Shown here: positions 28,201-35,319 of the stretch, piece after piece
How positions within the stretch are numbered: position 1 is the first letter of the stretch
Layout of the letters: the number at the start of each line of letters is the position of its first letter
Position numbers and translations under genes: made by a program
Source: an uncultured Oscillospiraceae bacterium
Lineage (GTDB): Bacteria; Bacillota; Clostridia; Oscillospirales; Oscillospiraceae
Reading direction: 5' to 3'
Length of the DNA stretch: 64,000 nucleotides
Assembly (NCBI GenBank): GCA_947627285.1
Contig: CANQVL010000002.1
Coordinates: forward strand, 124,001-188,000
Notes under the pieces: generated by a model
Database searches by the model: none
What the model was told of the DNA's origin: nothing
What the model saw: only the letters and a program-made list of their open reading frames with translations

Positions 28201-29532
28201 GGCGGCGCCACGGGCTTCCGCGACCAGCTCCAGGACGCCTGCTCGGTGCTTTTGGTAAGGCCGGATCTGACCCGCCGGCAGCTCAAAGCCGCCGCCTCCC
28301 GGCAGTACGCGGAGGGCGACGTTATGCACTGGTGGCACGACACCCCCGAGGGGCCCGTGGGCGTGCGGACACACTGCTCCGACGACCTTCTCTGGCTTCC
28401 CTGGGCGCTGTGCGGCTATGTGGAGCGCACGGGGGATATGTCGGTGTGCCGCGAGAGGGTCCCGTACCTCGCCTCCGAGCCCCTTGGAGAGGGGGAGAGG
28501 GACAGGTACGAGCGCCCCGGAGCAAGCTCCGAGGACGACACCGTATTCGGTCACGCTAAGCGCGCCGCATGGGAGTTCATGCGCCGTGGAACGGGGGAGC
28601 ACTCCCTCTCACTTATGCTGGGCGGCGACTGGAACGACGGCATGGACGGCGTGGGACGTGAGGGAAGGGGCGAGAGCGTGTGGCTCACCTTCTTTGGCGC
28701 AATGACCCTCCGCTCCCTGGCGGAGCTGTGCCGCAGACAGGGTGACAGTGAGTTTGAGGGCCGGTGCGAGAGATACTCCCGTGACCTTATGAGGGCCGCC
28801 GAGGGCGCCTGGGCGGGGGACAGATACCTGCGCGGGTACTACGACGACGGCACCCCGCTGGGGGGTCCGGGGACGGGGGAGTGCGAGATAGACAGCATCT
28901 CCCAGTCCTTCGCCCTCTTCGCCGGGGCGGACAGGGCGAGGGCGAAAACCGCCCTGAATTCGGCAGTTTCCCACCTGCGCGACGGGAAAAACAGGCTCAC
29001 TAAGCTCTTTGACCCGCCATTTGACAGGGGGAAGACCGACCCCGGATATATCCGCTCCTACGCGCCGGGCTTTCGTGAAAACGGCGGGCAGTACACCCAC
29101 GCGGCTGTCTGGCTCGCCGGGGCGCTTCTGGAGAGCGGGCAGACGGAGCTGGGGGCGGAGCTCCTGGCGGAGCTCTCCCCCTGGGGGAGGGACGCCAAGA
29201 TCTACTGCGCCGAGCCATATGTCATCGCCGCCGACGTCTCCTCGGCGCCGGGGCTTGAGGGCAGGGCGGGGTGGAGCTGGTACACCGGCTCCGCCGGGTG
29301 GTATTTCAGAACCGTGACAGAGACGCTTCTGGGCCTGAAAATGCGCAACGGCAGGCTCTTTGTTGAGCCGAAAATGCCCGAGCGGTTGTACCCTGCCAGG
29401 GTGAAATATACGCTTAACGGCGAGACGCTGGTTATTGAGCTCTACCCCGAGGGCGTCCTGATCAACGGCGCCCCCGTACCCAAGGACGGCGTCAAGCTCC
29501 GCCTGCCCGGAGCCGAGCCCGCACAGACATGA
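22231..29532 (+). CDS. Cyclic beta-glucan synthase-like protein (GT84 + glucoamylase-like + GH94)
   Basis: 2433 residues. The order fits NdvB/Cgs proteins: membrane helices near 270-320; a GT84 glycosyltransferase region with LDADTR at about 470-475, SHDILEGAY and RQERWTRGDWQ; membrane helices near 655-705 and 787-822; a glucoamylase-like domain (about 870-1250, NIGLAMLS... and FSGMASWTGTMFEYLMP); then carbohydrate-binding and GH94 phosphorylase-like domains with the catalytic motif GDWNDGMD near 2131. Cgs proteins build beta-1,2-glucan from UDP-glucose on a protein anchor and trim and cyclise it with the GH94 part. ATG at 22231 follows GGAGGG. No transporter or modifying gene is adjacent, so the exact glucan is uncertain. 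Confidence 0.88.
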   Translation: MNDADTGIYMENETLGNFARNTAAALEPEGSIRASAVAADIMSVLRSLRARLRNLPRGGRSEAEEWFSDNWYLAEREGKDAAACFHGSYPKCAKRACVSEAAAALVRSGRGEVTGERIRLFLSEYSQTRPLTERELSVFVPALKAELCAFLSAAFQSPDAALLMKNVFTSLRALSIIDVSDILEEVNPVETELRADPSGVYPKMDEDTRRSYRDRLAREAKRAGLSEHEAAKLVLKLSREEKNGHVGTYIFTRPLGKERREPEGGWYISTVVLTSLFLGVLTGILTGSIPAALLSLVPISEAVKNLLDFFALRLVRPKRLPRLELSGGIPQKGKTVCVISALLTGEKDGPKFAKLLEEYRLLNRDAGENLLFGVLADLKEAPTQRVKEDGPILESARAAVEALNKKYSGGFYLFCRERELNKADNIWMGRERKRGAIEDLVELLSGSKSALRVAEGDEKRLSGTGFILTLDADTRLTAGAARELVGAALHPLNVPTVDERERRVVSGYGIFEPRVSVDLRAAGRSDFSRVFAGEGGTDPYSSVVSDLYQDLFSEGTFMGKGLINVPVYKKLLSGALPDNRVLSHDILEGAYMRCAYVSDVELTDGWPYKVTSFLSRQERWTRGDWQNLRWCTRRVKNRDGALVVNTLPSLDRWKLFDNLRRSLLPVTVLLSLLLALVTASPAMAAAGLIALAGKLSGLLISAAASFLRHDGTNRARYHSAIVSGFGGAVMRSLIGLALLPAEGWMSLKAIITAVYRMTVTRRGLLAWVTSSEAERRAGNTLKANYLSLIACPLAGLFTVLAAPSPSAAAVGVVWLLTPAYARVLSREISREKRVSPSDRSYLLARAGEIWRFFADNLTENDNFLPPDNLQEEPNLGPAHRTSPTNIGLAMLSCAAASDLGLVGEREASELVKRTLTTVEKLEKWNGQLFNWYDTRSLLPLEPRYVSTVDSGNLMGALIALEGWFRELNDAQSAERCRLLLEATDLRPLFDTRRKLFRIGWDLTKNAPSEGWYDLLASEARQTSYIAAALGQVPRKHWRRLGRALVSMDGFSGMASWTGTMFEYLMPNLLLPCPEDSLIYESSRFCLYAQKRAGSGVPWGISESAYYAFDPGLSYRYKAHGVQRLALKRGMDSERVVSPYSSYLALPLDPAGAVKNLRRLDALGVTGTYGHFEAADFTPSRAEPPKPRIVRSFMAHHLGMSLVAVANTLCGGIFQKRFMADRRMAAYRELLEERVPLGQIVLRQPPRDVPEKPRRQESSEICRSIEGVDAIAPACLPLSNGQYSVLFTEAGSSRSLWRGLDVTAFSPDPLGDTGMEFYVKIGEELLPVTASPDYPRDVRYSSQLSDVSGKIRAKRGGVSACLSVTVPPSGAGEVRTVEVEGPADASEASVICRFRPVLQRREDYLSHPAFSLLSLEAELSGGILTVRRRPRPGEREVYLAVAADTRFTAATHRRRGDGVERGELLTSCPDFSVTLTLPVRLTGGRGRAAVAFSVSFDREEARGCAKRAAERRELQSVSRMAAASLMLGMSSSRVRAALGLLPALIYGTAPSEERRGLLKSGGIPREELWSLGVSGTIPILAARPETAEDLEGVRALIREHAFLSENGVESDLLLILTDGGDYRKSQRAAVTEELRAIGREGTLDAPGGVRLIDAGGRAARVAEAHADVWVRLDAIPAVPAHRERMPEPPPKYVRGSGEPAVRLEENGAFRFAVTDALPETAWSHILTNDSFGFIATDCGTGHMWYKNSRLGKINRWLNDPYATFGGERLTLTAEGKKYSIFADGTGAPTMVEYGFGWASWSRELGRVRTRLTAFVPPEVPARVLLLEAEGDLAGAELGYYTDLVLGETGGGARAIVTAFDGRAFTARPARGETFTLIPSVAPAAWTMRRASAITGELDGCSGPGEEPCIAFTAPVSQRTVIVCGCAQNGALEGLLRDAEGLLDRTMSHWGALAGALTLKTPEQRIDSFLNGWALYQTVACRLLARTGVYQNGGATGFRDQLQDACSVLLVRPDLTRRQLKAAASRQYAEGDVMHWWHDTPEGPVGVRTHCSDDLLWLPWALCGYVERTGDMSVCRERVPYLASEPLGEGERDRYERPGASSEDDTVFGHAKRAAWEFMRRGTGEHSLSLMLGGDWNDGMDGVGREGRGESVWLTFFGAMTLRSLAELCRRQGDSEFEGRCERYSRDLMRAAEGAWAGDRYLRGYYDDGTPLGGPGTGECEIDSISQSFALFAGADRARAKTALNSAVSHLRDGKNRLTKLFDPPFDRGKTDPGYIRSYAPGFRENGGQYTHAAVWLAGALLESGQTELGAELLAELSPWGRDAKIYCAEPYVIAADVSSAPGLEGRAGWSWYTGSAGWYFRTVTETLLGLKMRNGRLFVEPKMPERLYPARVKYTLNGETLVIELYPEGVLINGAPVPKDGVKLRLPGAEPAQT

Positions 29533-29895
29533 TCCGCGCTGGCAAACTGTTGGCAAACCCCGGAAAAGAGTAAAAACCCATATCAAATATTTTTCCGGCG
29601 GCATGTACGTCGGAAAAATCACCTTTTGTTTTGCAAGCGTGCGACATATGGGGTCCCCACGCAATCATGATTGCGTGGGGAGAGGAGGAGCGAAGAGAGC
29701 GCCTGAGCCCTGCCGCTTGCGGCGGGGCGAGGTTAAGCGGCTTCAGCGACGACGAGGGCGTGCGCGCAGCAAAACAGCAGGATAATTTTCTCTGAATTTC
29801 GCAAAATTCAGAGAAAATTATCCGCACGTTCCCCTTGTCGGCAAAGGCCGGAGGCCTTTGTCGACAGGCTGAGACCGCGCGGACATGATCCGCGC
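29526..29895 (+). repeat. Imperfect direct repeat flanking repeat copy C
   Basis: GACATGATCCGCGC occurs at 29526-29539, over the glucan synthase stop codon, and again at 29882-29895, with similar surrounding bases over about 39 bp. It brackets repeat copy C and could be a duplication made when the element arrived, or a decayed copy of the gene end. Confidence 0.5.
29584..29868 (+). repeat. Modular palindromic repeat, copy C, with nested insert
   Basis: H1 as in other copies; H2 outer arms TGTTTTGC / GCAAAACA; H3 ATAATTTTCTCTGAATTT / AAAATTCAGAGAAAATTAT; H4 CTTGTCGGCAAAGGCC / GGCCTTTGTCGACAG. The apical part of H2 is replaced by an insert of about 116 bp (29645-29760) nearly identical to that in copy D. 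Confidence 0.85.
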
Positions 29896-30013
29896 GGGCG
29901 GGGTTGGGGCGGGCGGCGGTGCGCTCCGGGGGTAAAATGGGTGCGATTACCGGCACCCCCTCCTTTCTCTTTTTTCGGAGCGCGTGTGAGTGCTGTATTT
30001 CGCTTATAGGGGC
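29869..30013. other. GC-rich non-coding stretch downstream of repeat C
   Basis: No convincing gene. On the minus strand an AAAGGAGG precedes a GTG by only 2 nt, and the frame behind it runs into the repeat, so I do not call it coding. It would be the first transcribed part of the leftward promoter at 30014-30042. Confidence 0.4.
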
Positions 30014-30042
30014 ATTATACCACGGAGGCGACGTAAAGTCAA
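30014..30042 (-). promoter_or_regulatory. Orphan consensus promoter facing left
   Basis: Minus strand TTGACT (30037-30042), 17-bp spacer, TATAAT (30014-30019). No gene lies to its left on that strand for 7 kb; it points into repeat C, antisense to the end of the glucan synthase gene. Confidence 0.6.
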
Positions 30043-30094
30043 GTAAAAGTTAAGCAAAAATAATTAATTTTTTGTGAACACGCCAATTTAAATC

Positions 30095-30123
30095 TTGCAA
30101 CCGCCGAATCGATGTGCTATACT
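30095..30123 (+). promoter_or_regulatory. Promoter of the M16 peptidase-lgt operon
   Basis: TTGCAA (30095-30100), 17-bp spacer, TATACT (30118-30123); start predicted near 30130. Confidence 0.7.
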
Positions 30124-30160
30124 GCACTGTGTATAAATGTAAAGAAGGCGGTGGAGAGGC

Positions 30161-31450
30161 TTGGCGGACAGGGTTGTGGAGACGGAGCTTACCCGTGGGG
30201 TACGGCTGACGTCGGTGAAGGCGGAGCGGTTCAAGACCGGCTGTCTCTCCGTGACGCTGCTCGTCCCGCACACGAAAAAAACGGCGTCGCTCAACGCCGT
30301 GCTTCCCTACGTCCTGCGCCGGGGCACCGCCAGGCTTACGGACATGGAGGCGCTTGCCGCCGCCATGGACGACATGTACGGGGCGAGGATAGAGCCCGCC
30401 ATAAGGAAGAAGGGCGAGGTGTCAGCCGTCGGCTTCTGCGCCGACTTCCCTGACGGAAGCTTTTTGCCGGGGAGACACGACATCCTCTCGGACGTGGCGT
30501 ACCTCACGGGCGAGCTCCTGCTCACACCCGCCACCAGGGGAGGCAGGCTCAGGGGCGATTTTGTGGCGTCCGAGAGGCAGAACCTTTTGGACGACATCGC
30601 CGCCGAGATAAACGACAAGCGCTCCTACGCGGGGCTCCGGCTTTGCGAGAATATGTTCCGGGGCGAGAGCTACGGGGTGAGCAAGCTGGGGACGGCGGCG
30701 GGCGCGTCGGCGGTCACCGCTCAGACGCTTACGGCGCACTACCGCGAGGTTATTTCCACCGCGCCCATCGAGGTGTTCTACTGCGGGGCGGAGGAGCCGG
30801 AGAGGGTCGCCGGGGTGCTCCGCGAGGCGCTGGCGGCGCTACCCAGGACGGGGAGCTTCACCGTGCCGTCAACGTCCGTGAGGACGGCTTTCCGCGGCGG
30901 GGAAAAGATTTACCGGGAGACCGTGGACGTGACACAGGGCAGGCTCATAATGGGCTTCCGCCTGCAAAGGACCATGGAGGACCCGAACTACGCGGCGATG
31001 GCGGTGATGAACGCCCTTTTGGGGGGCTCGCCCACCTCCAGGCTCTTTTTGAACGTGAGGGAGCGGCTGGCGCTGTGCTACTACGCAAGCTCCGCCCTTG
31101 ACAGGCACAAGGGGGCGCTCTTTGTCTCCGCCGGGATAGACTTTGACAAATTCGACGAGGTACACGGCGAGGTGCTCCGGGAGCTTGAGGCGATAGCCGG
31201 CGCCGCCTTTGAGCCATGGGAGCTGGAGGCGGCAAAGCGCGCCGTTGTGAGCTCCCTGCTCGCCTCCCTGGACGACCCCATGGGGCTGGAGGAGCTCTAT
31301 CTTGACAGGGCTATACTGGGATACCGCAGCCGTCCGGAGGAGCTGGCGGCGATGTGCGAGCTTGTTACGGCGGAGGACGTGGCTAAAATAGCCGCCGACG
31401 CCCGCCTTACGCACACATATTTTTTGACCGCGGAGGGAGAGGAATGCTGA
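30161..31450 (+). CDS. M16-family peptidase homologue, likely inactive subunit
   Basis: 429 residues with the two-domain M16 (insulinase-like) fold, but no HxxEH zinc motif at the expected N-terminal place, where LPYVLRRGTARLTDMEALAAAMDDMYGA stands instead (shortened: the RRGT segment replaces the motif). It matches the non-catalytic member of the clostridial/bacillar YmfF-YmfH pair. A TTG start at 30161 with GGAGAGG upstream is used. It overlaps the next gene by 7 bp. The pair probably forms a heterodimer that degrades peptides; the substrate is unknown. Confidence 0.85.
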   Translation: MADRVVETELTRGVRLTSVKAERFKTGCLSVTLLVPHTKKTASLNAVLPYVLRRGTARLTDMEALAAAMDDMYGARIEPAIRKKGEVSAVGFCADFPDGSFLPGRHDILSDVAYLTGELLLTPATRGGRLRGDFVASERQNLLDDIAAEINDKRSYAGLRLCENMFRGESYGVSKLGTAAGASAVTAQTLTAHYREVISTAPIEVFYCGAEEPERVAGVLREALAALPRTGSFTVPSTSVRTAFRGGEKIYRETVDVTQGRLIMGFRLQRTMEDPNYAAMAVMNALLGGSPTSRLFLNVRERLALCYYASSALDRHKGALFVSAGIDFDKFDEVHGEVLRELEAIAGAAFEPWELEAAKRAVVSSLLASLDDPMGLEELYLDRAILGYRSRPEELAAMCELVTAEDVAKIAADARLTHTYFLTAEGEEC

Positions 31451-32724
31451 AAAAGCGCGAATACGCCCGCGTAGGCGAGACGGCCTACACCGGCAGTACG
31501 GAGAGCGGACTTCGCCTCACCGTGGTTCCGAAGCCCGAGTTTAAAAGGTCCATGGCGTTCCTGGCGGTGAATTACGGGAGCGTGGACAGGGATTTTCGCC
31601 TGGGCGGGAGGCTTTACAGCACGCCCTCGGGCACGGCGCACTTTTTGGAGCACCGGCTGTTTGAGGTGGAGGGCGAGGACAACGCCCTGACGACGCTTTC
31701 AAAAAGGGGCGCGGACGCCAACGCCTTTACCTCGGCGGATATGACGGCCTACCACTTCCAGTGTACGGACTCGTTTTTTGAAAATCTGGAGCTGCTTTTG
31801 AAATTTGTCTCAACGCCCTACTTCACCGCCGAGGGGGTGGAGCGGGAGAGGACCATCATCGCCCAGGAGATAAAAATGCTGGAGGACGACCCGGAGGACG
31901 TGATGTATTACGCCCTTATGCGGTGCCTATATGAGCGCTCGCCGCTGAGGGAGTCCGCCGCCGGGACGGTGGAGAGCATAGGGGACATAACAGCCGAGAC
32001 GCTTTTTGACGTACACAGGGCCTTTTACATACCGGAGAATATGTATCTCACGGTGGTGGGCCCCCAGGACCCGAAGAGGGTGCTGGAGACGGCGGAGAGG
32101 CTAACCGACGGCGCGTACCGGGAGCTTCCAAGGAGGGAGTACGGGCCGGCGGAGGGACCATTGCCGGCGGAGGTGTCCGCAAGCTCGCAGATGGACGTGG
32201 GCGCGCCCATGTTTCTGGCGGGAGCCAAGGGCAGGGCGGGGCTCTCCGGCAGGGAGAGCGTGAAATTTGAGCTCACCGCCACGCTCGCGTTGAGCTCGCT
32301 TCTGGGCTCGGCAACGCCGCTTTACCGGGAGCTTTACGACGCGGGGCACATAAACGAGACATTCGGGTACGACCTGGAGAACGCCGGAGGGTACTCCACG
32401 CTGAGCTTCGGCGGGGAGACGCAAAAGCCGGAGTACGTGTGTATGAGGGTGCTGGAGACGGCGGCGGACCTTGCCGCCAGGGGGATAGATCCCGCGTTTT
32501 TCGCCCGCCGCAAGCGCACCGCCTGGGGTTCGGCGCTCAGGGCGCTGGGGTCGTTTGAGAATATGTGCTGCAACATAGCCGCCGGGGGCTTTTCGGGCTA
32601 TGACTACCTGGACACCGTGGACGTCATCGACTCGGTGACGGAGGAGGATGTGAGGGCGTTCTTGGCGGAATACCTGACGCTGGACAGGTGCGCCATATCC
32701 GTTGTCACTCCGGCGAACAAATAA
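31444..32724 (+). CDS. M16-family zinc peptidase (YmfH-like, catalytic subunit)
   Basis: 426 residues. The inverted zinc motif HFLEH (HxxEH) is present near residue 69, with a downstream glutamate in the helix carrying ERTIIAQEIKMLEDDPED. Two M16 domains in the usual order. It overlaps the preceding M16 homologue by 7 bp and is followed by lgt after 22 bp. Presumed cytoplasmic, since no signal peptide is seen. Confidence 0.88.
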   Translation: MLKKREYARVGETAYTGSTESGLRLTVVPKPEFKRSMAFLAVNYGSVDRDFRLGGRLYSTPSGTAHFLEHRLFEVEGEDNALTTLSKRGADANAFTSADMTAYHFQCTDSFFENLELLLKFVSTPYFTAEGVERERTIIAQEIKMLEDDPEDVMYYALMRCLYERSPLRESAAGTVESIGDITAETLFDVHRAFYIPENMYLTVVGPQDPKRVLETAERLTDGAYRELPRREYGPAEGPLPAEVSASSQMDVGAPMFLAGAKGRAGLSGRESVKFELTATLALSSLLGSATPLYRELYDAGHINETFGYDLENAGGYSTLSFGGETQKPEYVCMRVLETAADLAARGIDPAFFARRKRTAWGSALRALGSFENMCCNIAAGGFSGYDYLDTVDVIDSVTEEDVRAFLAEYLTLDRCAISVVTPANK

Positions 32725-32746
32725 GGACAGGAAAGGTAAATGAATC

Positions 32747-33712
32747 ATGCCTCAAAGTATGCCAAACGCGTCCATATCCTTCCCCATGCTGGGGGATTGG
32801 TCAATAAACCCCGCGCCGTATTTTAAGGTCGGCCCGCTGACCATACACTGGTACGGGGTGATAATCGCCACGGGCTTTCTGCTGGCGGTGCTGTACTGCG
32901 CCCACCGGGCGGAGGAGTTCGGGCTCACCTCGGACAATGTTTTTGACGTGATTCTCCTGGGGGTCCCCCTGGGGATAATCTGCGCCAGGATCTATTTCTG
33001 CGCCTTCCACTGGGACCTTTTCAGGGACGATCCAATCTCAGTCCTCTACATATGGGAGGGGGGACTGGGAATGTACGGCGTGATATTCGGCGCGGTGCTG
33101 GCGACGGTCATATACTGCCGGTGGAAGAAGCTCTCGATCCTCGCCTTTCTGGACATGGTGGTGTTCGGCTTTATCATCGGGCAGACCATGGGGCGCTGGG
33201 GGAATTTCATGAACCGGGAGGCCTTCGGGTACGAGACGGACATATTCTGCAAGATGGGGCTCACCCAAAACGGCGTCACCTACTACGTACACCCCACGTT
33301 CCTATATGAGTCGCTTTGGAACCTGGTGGGCTTCACCTTCATGCACTTCTGGTCAAAAAAGCACCGCCGGTACGACGGGCAGGTGCTCCTTGTGTACCTT
33401 GCCTGGTACGGCTGCGGGCGTATGCTCATCGAGGGTCTGCGCACGGACAGCCTGTATCTGTGGGGGACGGACATAAGGGTGAGCCAGCTGGTGTCCTTCA
33501 TTCTTTTGCTTGCGTCCGCGGCGATTTTGGTGTACAATGGAATAAAAAGGCGGCGGGACCCAATGGACCTGTTTGTGAACAGGAAAAGGGCGGCGCTGGC
33601 GGTGGAGATAGCCGCCCCGGAGGACGCCGGAGAGGACCCGGCTCAGCCGGATGAGCCGGCGGGCGCCGGGGAGCCCGCGCCGGAGGAGGACCGGGAGAGG
33701 GACGATGGATGA
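32747..33712 (+). CDS. lgt: Prolipoprotein diacylglyceryl transferase
   Basis: Membrane enzyme that moves diacylglycerol from phosphatidylglycerol to the lipobox cysteine of prolipoproteins. 321 residues with seven or so membrane helices; the Lgt signature reads GQTMGRWGNFMNREAFG, and the early HWYGVIIATGF is also conserved. An acidic, Ala/Pro/Glu-rich tail of about 45 residues extends beyond the family's usual end. ATG at 32747 with AAAGG upstream. A DUF4349 lipoprotein at 42590 is one likely client. Confidence 0.96.
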   Translation: MPQSMPNASISFPMLGDWSINPAPYFKVGPLTIHWYGVIIATGFLLAVLYCAHRAEEFGLTSDNVFDVILLGVPLGIICARIYFCAFHWDLFRDDPISVLYIWEGGLGMYGVIFGAVLATVIYCRWKKLSILAFLDMVVFGFIIGQTMGRWGNFMNREAFGYETDIFCKMGLTQNGVTYYVHPTFLYESLWNLVGFTFMHFWSKKHRRYDGQVLLVYLAWYGCGRMLIEGLRTDSLYLWGTDIRVSQLVSFILLLASAAILVYNGIKRRRDPMDLFVNRKRAALAVEIAAPEDAGEDPAQPDEPAGAGEPAPEEDRERDDG

Positions 33713-33833
33713 GAGGGAGCTTGAGGGCGCCCTGGAGCCGCTGAGAAGGCTTCTGAGGGAGCGCGGCATATTTGTTTTCGGAAGGCAATTTAATTTTTCA
33801 ACAAAAAATAAAAATCAAACGGAGGTACATATT

Positions 33834-34310
33834 ATGGCAAGCATCGATTTTGAAAACCTGAAGCAGAAGCTCACCGAAGCGGCAAAGACCGTCGCCGAGA
33901 AGACAACGGCGTTTGCAAAGGACGTGGCGGATAAGTCCTCGGACGCCGCCAGGAGCGTGGCGGAGCAGACGAAGACCGCCGCAAAGAAGACGAAGCTCAA
34001 CATGGAGATCTCCGCCCAGCGCGGGGCGCTGAAGGAGAAATACACCGAGCTCGGCAAGCTCTACTATGAGAAGTACGCCGGCAGCACCGACCCCGACTTC
34101 TCCGACACCGTCGCCGCCATCGAGGCGTCCTTGGAGGCCATAGAGACCGCCCAGGCGCAGATCGACGCACTGGGCGAGCACGAGGACGAGGAGCCCGACG
34201 CCACCGTGACGGAGGAGCCCGAGGAGGAAAAGGAGGAGCCCGCCGAGGACACCTCCGTGGAGGTCACGGTAGAGGAGACTGTTGAGGACAACACCGAGGA
34301 AAAGAAGTAA
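33834..34310 (+). CDS. Hypothetical helical protein with acidic tail
   Basis: 158 residues, unrecognised. Residues 1-60 are an Ala/Lys/Thr-rich amphipathic helix (KTVAEKTTAFAKDVADKSSD), residues 60-110 a predicted coiled coil, and the last 45 residues almost all Glu, Val, Thr and Asp. No signal peptide. The pattern recalls LEA-like or phasin-like helical proteins, but that is only composition. ATG at 33834 follows GGAGGT; a longer reading from 33705 would cross an A/T-rich stretch that looks like a gap after lgt. Confidence 0.7.
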   Translation: MASIDFENLKQKLTEAAKTVAEKTTAFAKDVADKSSDAARSVAEQTKTAAKKTKLNMEISAQRGALKEKYTELGKLYYEKYAGSTDPDFSDTVAAIEASLEAIETAQAQIDALGEHEDEEPDATVTEEPEEEKEEPAEDTSVEVTVEETVEDNTEEKK

Positions 34311-34322
34311 AAACCCCAAATT

Positions 34323-34606
34323 CAAATATTTTTCCGGCGGCATGTACGTCGGAAAAATTACCTTTTGTCGCACAATTGTGCGCCCATATGGGGTCCCCAC
34401 GCAATTATGATTGCGTGGGGAGAGGAGGAGCGAAGCCTGCGCCTGAGCCCTGCCGCTTGCGGCTGGGCGAGGTTAAGCGGCTTCAGCGACGACGAGGGCG
34501 CGCGCAGGGCGACAGCAGGGCAGCCCTCTCTGAATTTCGCAAAATTCAGAGAGGGCTGTCCGCACGTTCCCCTTGTCGGAAAAGCCCGTCAGGGCTTTCC
34601 CGACAG
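34323..34606 (+). repeat. Modular palindromic repeat, copy D, with nested insert
   Basis: H1 as in the others; H2 outer arms TGTCGCAC / GGGCGACA; H3 CAGCCCTCTCTGAATTT / AAAATTCAGAGAGGGCTG; H4 CTTGTCGGAAAAGCCC / GGGCTTTCCCGACAG. The nested insert (34384-34500) differs from that in copy C at only a few positions. Confidence 0.85.
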
Positions 34607-34610
34607 TTTC

Positions 34611-34638
34611 CCGCTCCCCAATTGGGGGGCGGTTTTTT
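34611..34638 (+). terminator. Intrinsic terminator before trmL
   Basis: CGCTCCCC AATT GGGGGGCG followed by TTTTTT, with one G-U pair; ends the rightward lgt-region transcript. Confidence 0.7.
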
Positions 34639-34699
34639 GAGTTAAATTTGTCAAAACTAACAAATCGTAAAAACTTTGGGATTTTTTTAACGATTTATA

Positions 34700-34728
34700 T
34701 TGAAAAGCGAAGCGGGAAGTTATAAAAT
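34700..34728 (+). promoter_or_regulatory. trmL promoter
   Basis: TTGAAA (34700-34705), 17-bp spacer, TAAAAT (34723-34728). Confidence 0.6.
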
Positions 34729-34752
34729 ATATGGCGCTGAGGAGTGAGAGAT

Positions 34753-35235
34753 TTGGTCAATATCGTGTTGGTGGAGCCGGAAATACCCATGAACACGGGA
34801 AACATCGCCCGGACCTGCGCCGCCACGCGCTCACGCCTCCACCTGGTCCGCCCGCTGGGGTTCGACATATCCGACAGGGCCGTGAAAAGGGCGGGGCTGG
34901 ATTACTGGTACATGGTGGACATCACCGTGTATGAAAATCTCGGCGAGTTTCTGGATAAGCACGGGGACGAGGACCTGTGGCTCGCCACCACCAAGGCGCC
35001 CAGGAGCTACGACAGGGGCGAGTACCGGGACGGGTGCTGGCTTGTCTTCGGCAAGGAGACGGCGGGACTGCCGGAGTTTTTTCGGGAGCGATATTATGAC
35101 AAATGCGTCCGCATCCCCATGAGGGAGGACGCCAGGAGCCTGAATCTGGCAAATTCCGTGGCTGTACTCACCTACGAGGCGCTGCGCCAGCAGGGGTTCC
35201 CGGGGCTCTCCGGGACGGGGAGCATGGCGAGGTAA
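34753..35235 (+). CDS. trmL: tRNA (cytidine/uridine-34-2'-O)-methyltransferase TrmL
   Basis: SPOUT-class methyltransferase acting on the wobble base of leucine tRNAs. 160 residues from a TTG at 34753, chosen because GGAG lies 8 nt upstream and the protein then opens with the conserved LVNIVLVEPEIPMNTGNIART; a GTG at 34744 is too close to the site. C-terminal knot motifs LVFGKETAGLP and RIPMREDARSLNLANSVAV are present. A single gene between a terminator and pgk. Confidence 0.93.
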   Translation: MVNIVLVEPEIPMNTGNIARTCAATRSRLHLVRPLGFDISDRAVKRAGLDYWYMVDITVYENLGEFLDKHGDEDLWLATTKAPRSYDRGEYRDGCWLVFGKETAGLPEFFRERYYDKCVRIPMREDARSLNLANSVAVLTYEALRQQGFPGLSGTGSMAR

Positions 35236-35319
35236 AGCGTTTAAAACGGGGCCCCGCTAAATATGTGGTTTTTCCCTTTTGGGTTTATCAATAAATTTTT
35301 TAAGGATTGGAGTATTGAC

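Noticed and set aside
29492..29956. Minus-strand frame of about 154 codons beginning with GTG after AAAGGAGG
   Set aside because: The spacing to the GTG is only 2 nt, the frame runs through repeat copy C into the end of the glucan synthase gene, and no family is recognisable. Kept only as a possible transcript.
33705..33833. Longer reading of the helical protein starting inside the lgt end
   Set aside because: It would cross an A/T-rich stretch that looks non-coding, whereas the ATG at 33834 has a clear GGAGGT site.
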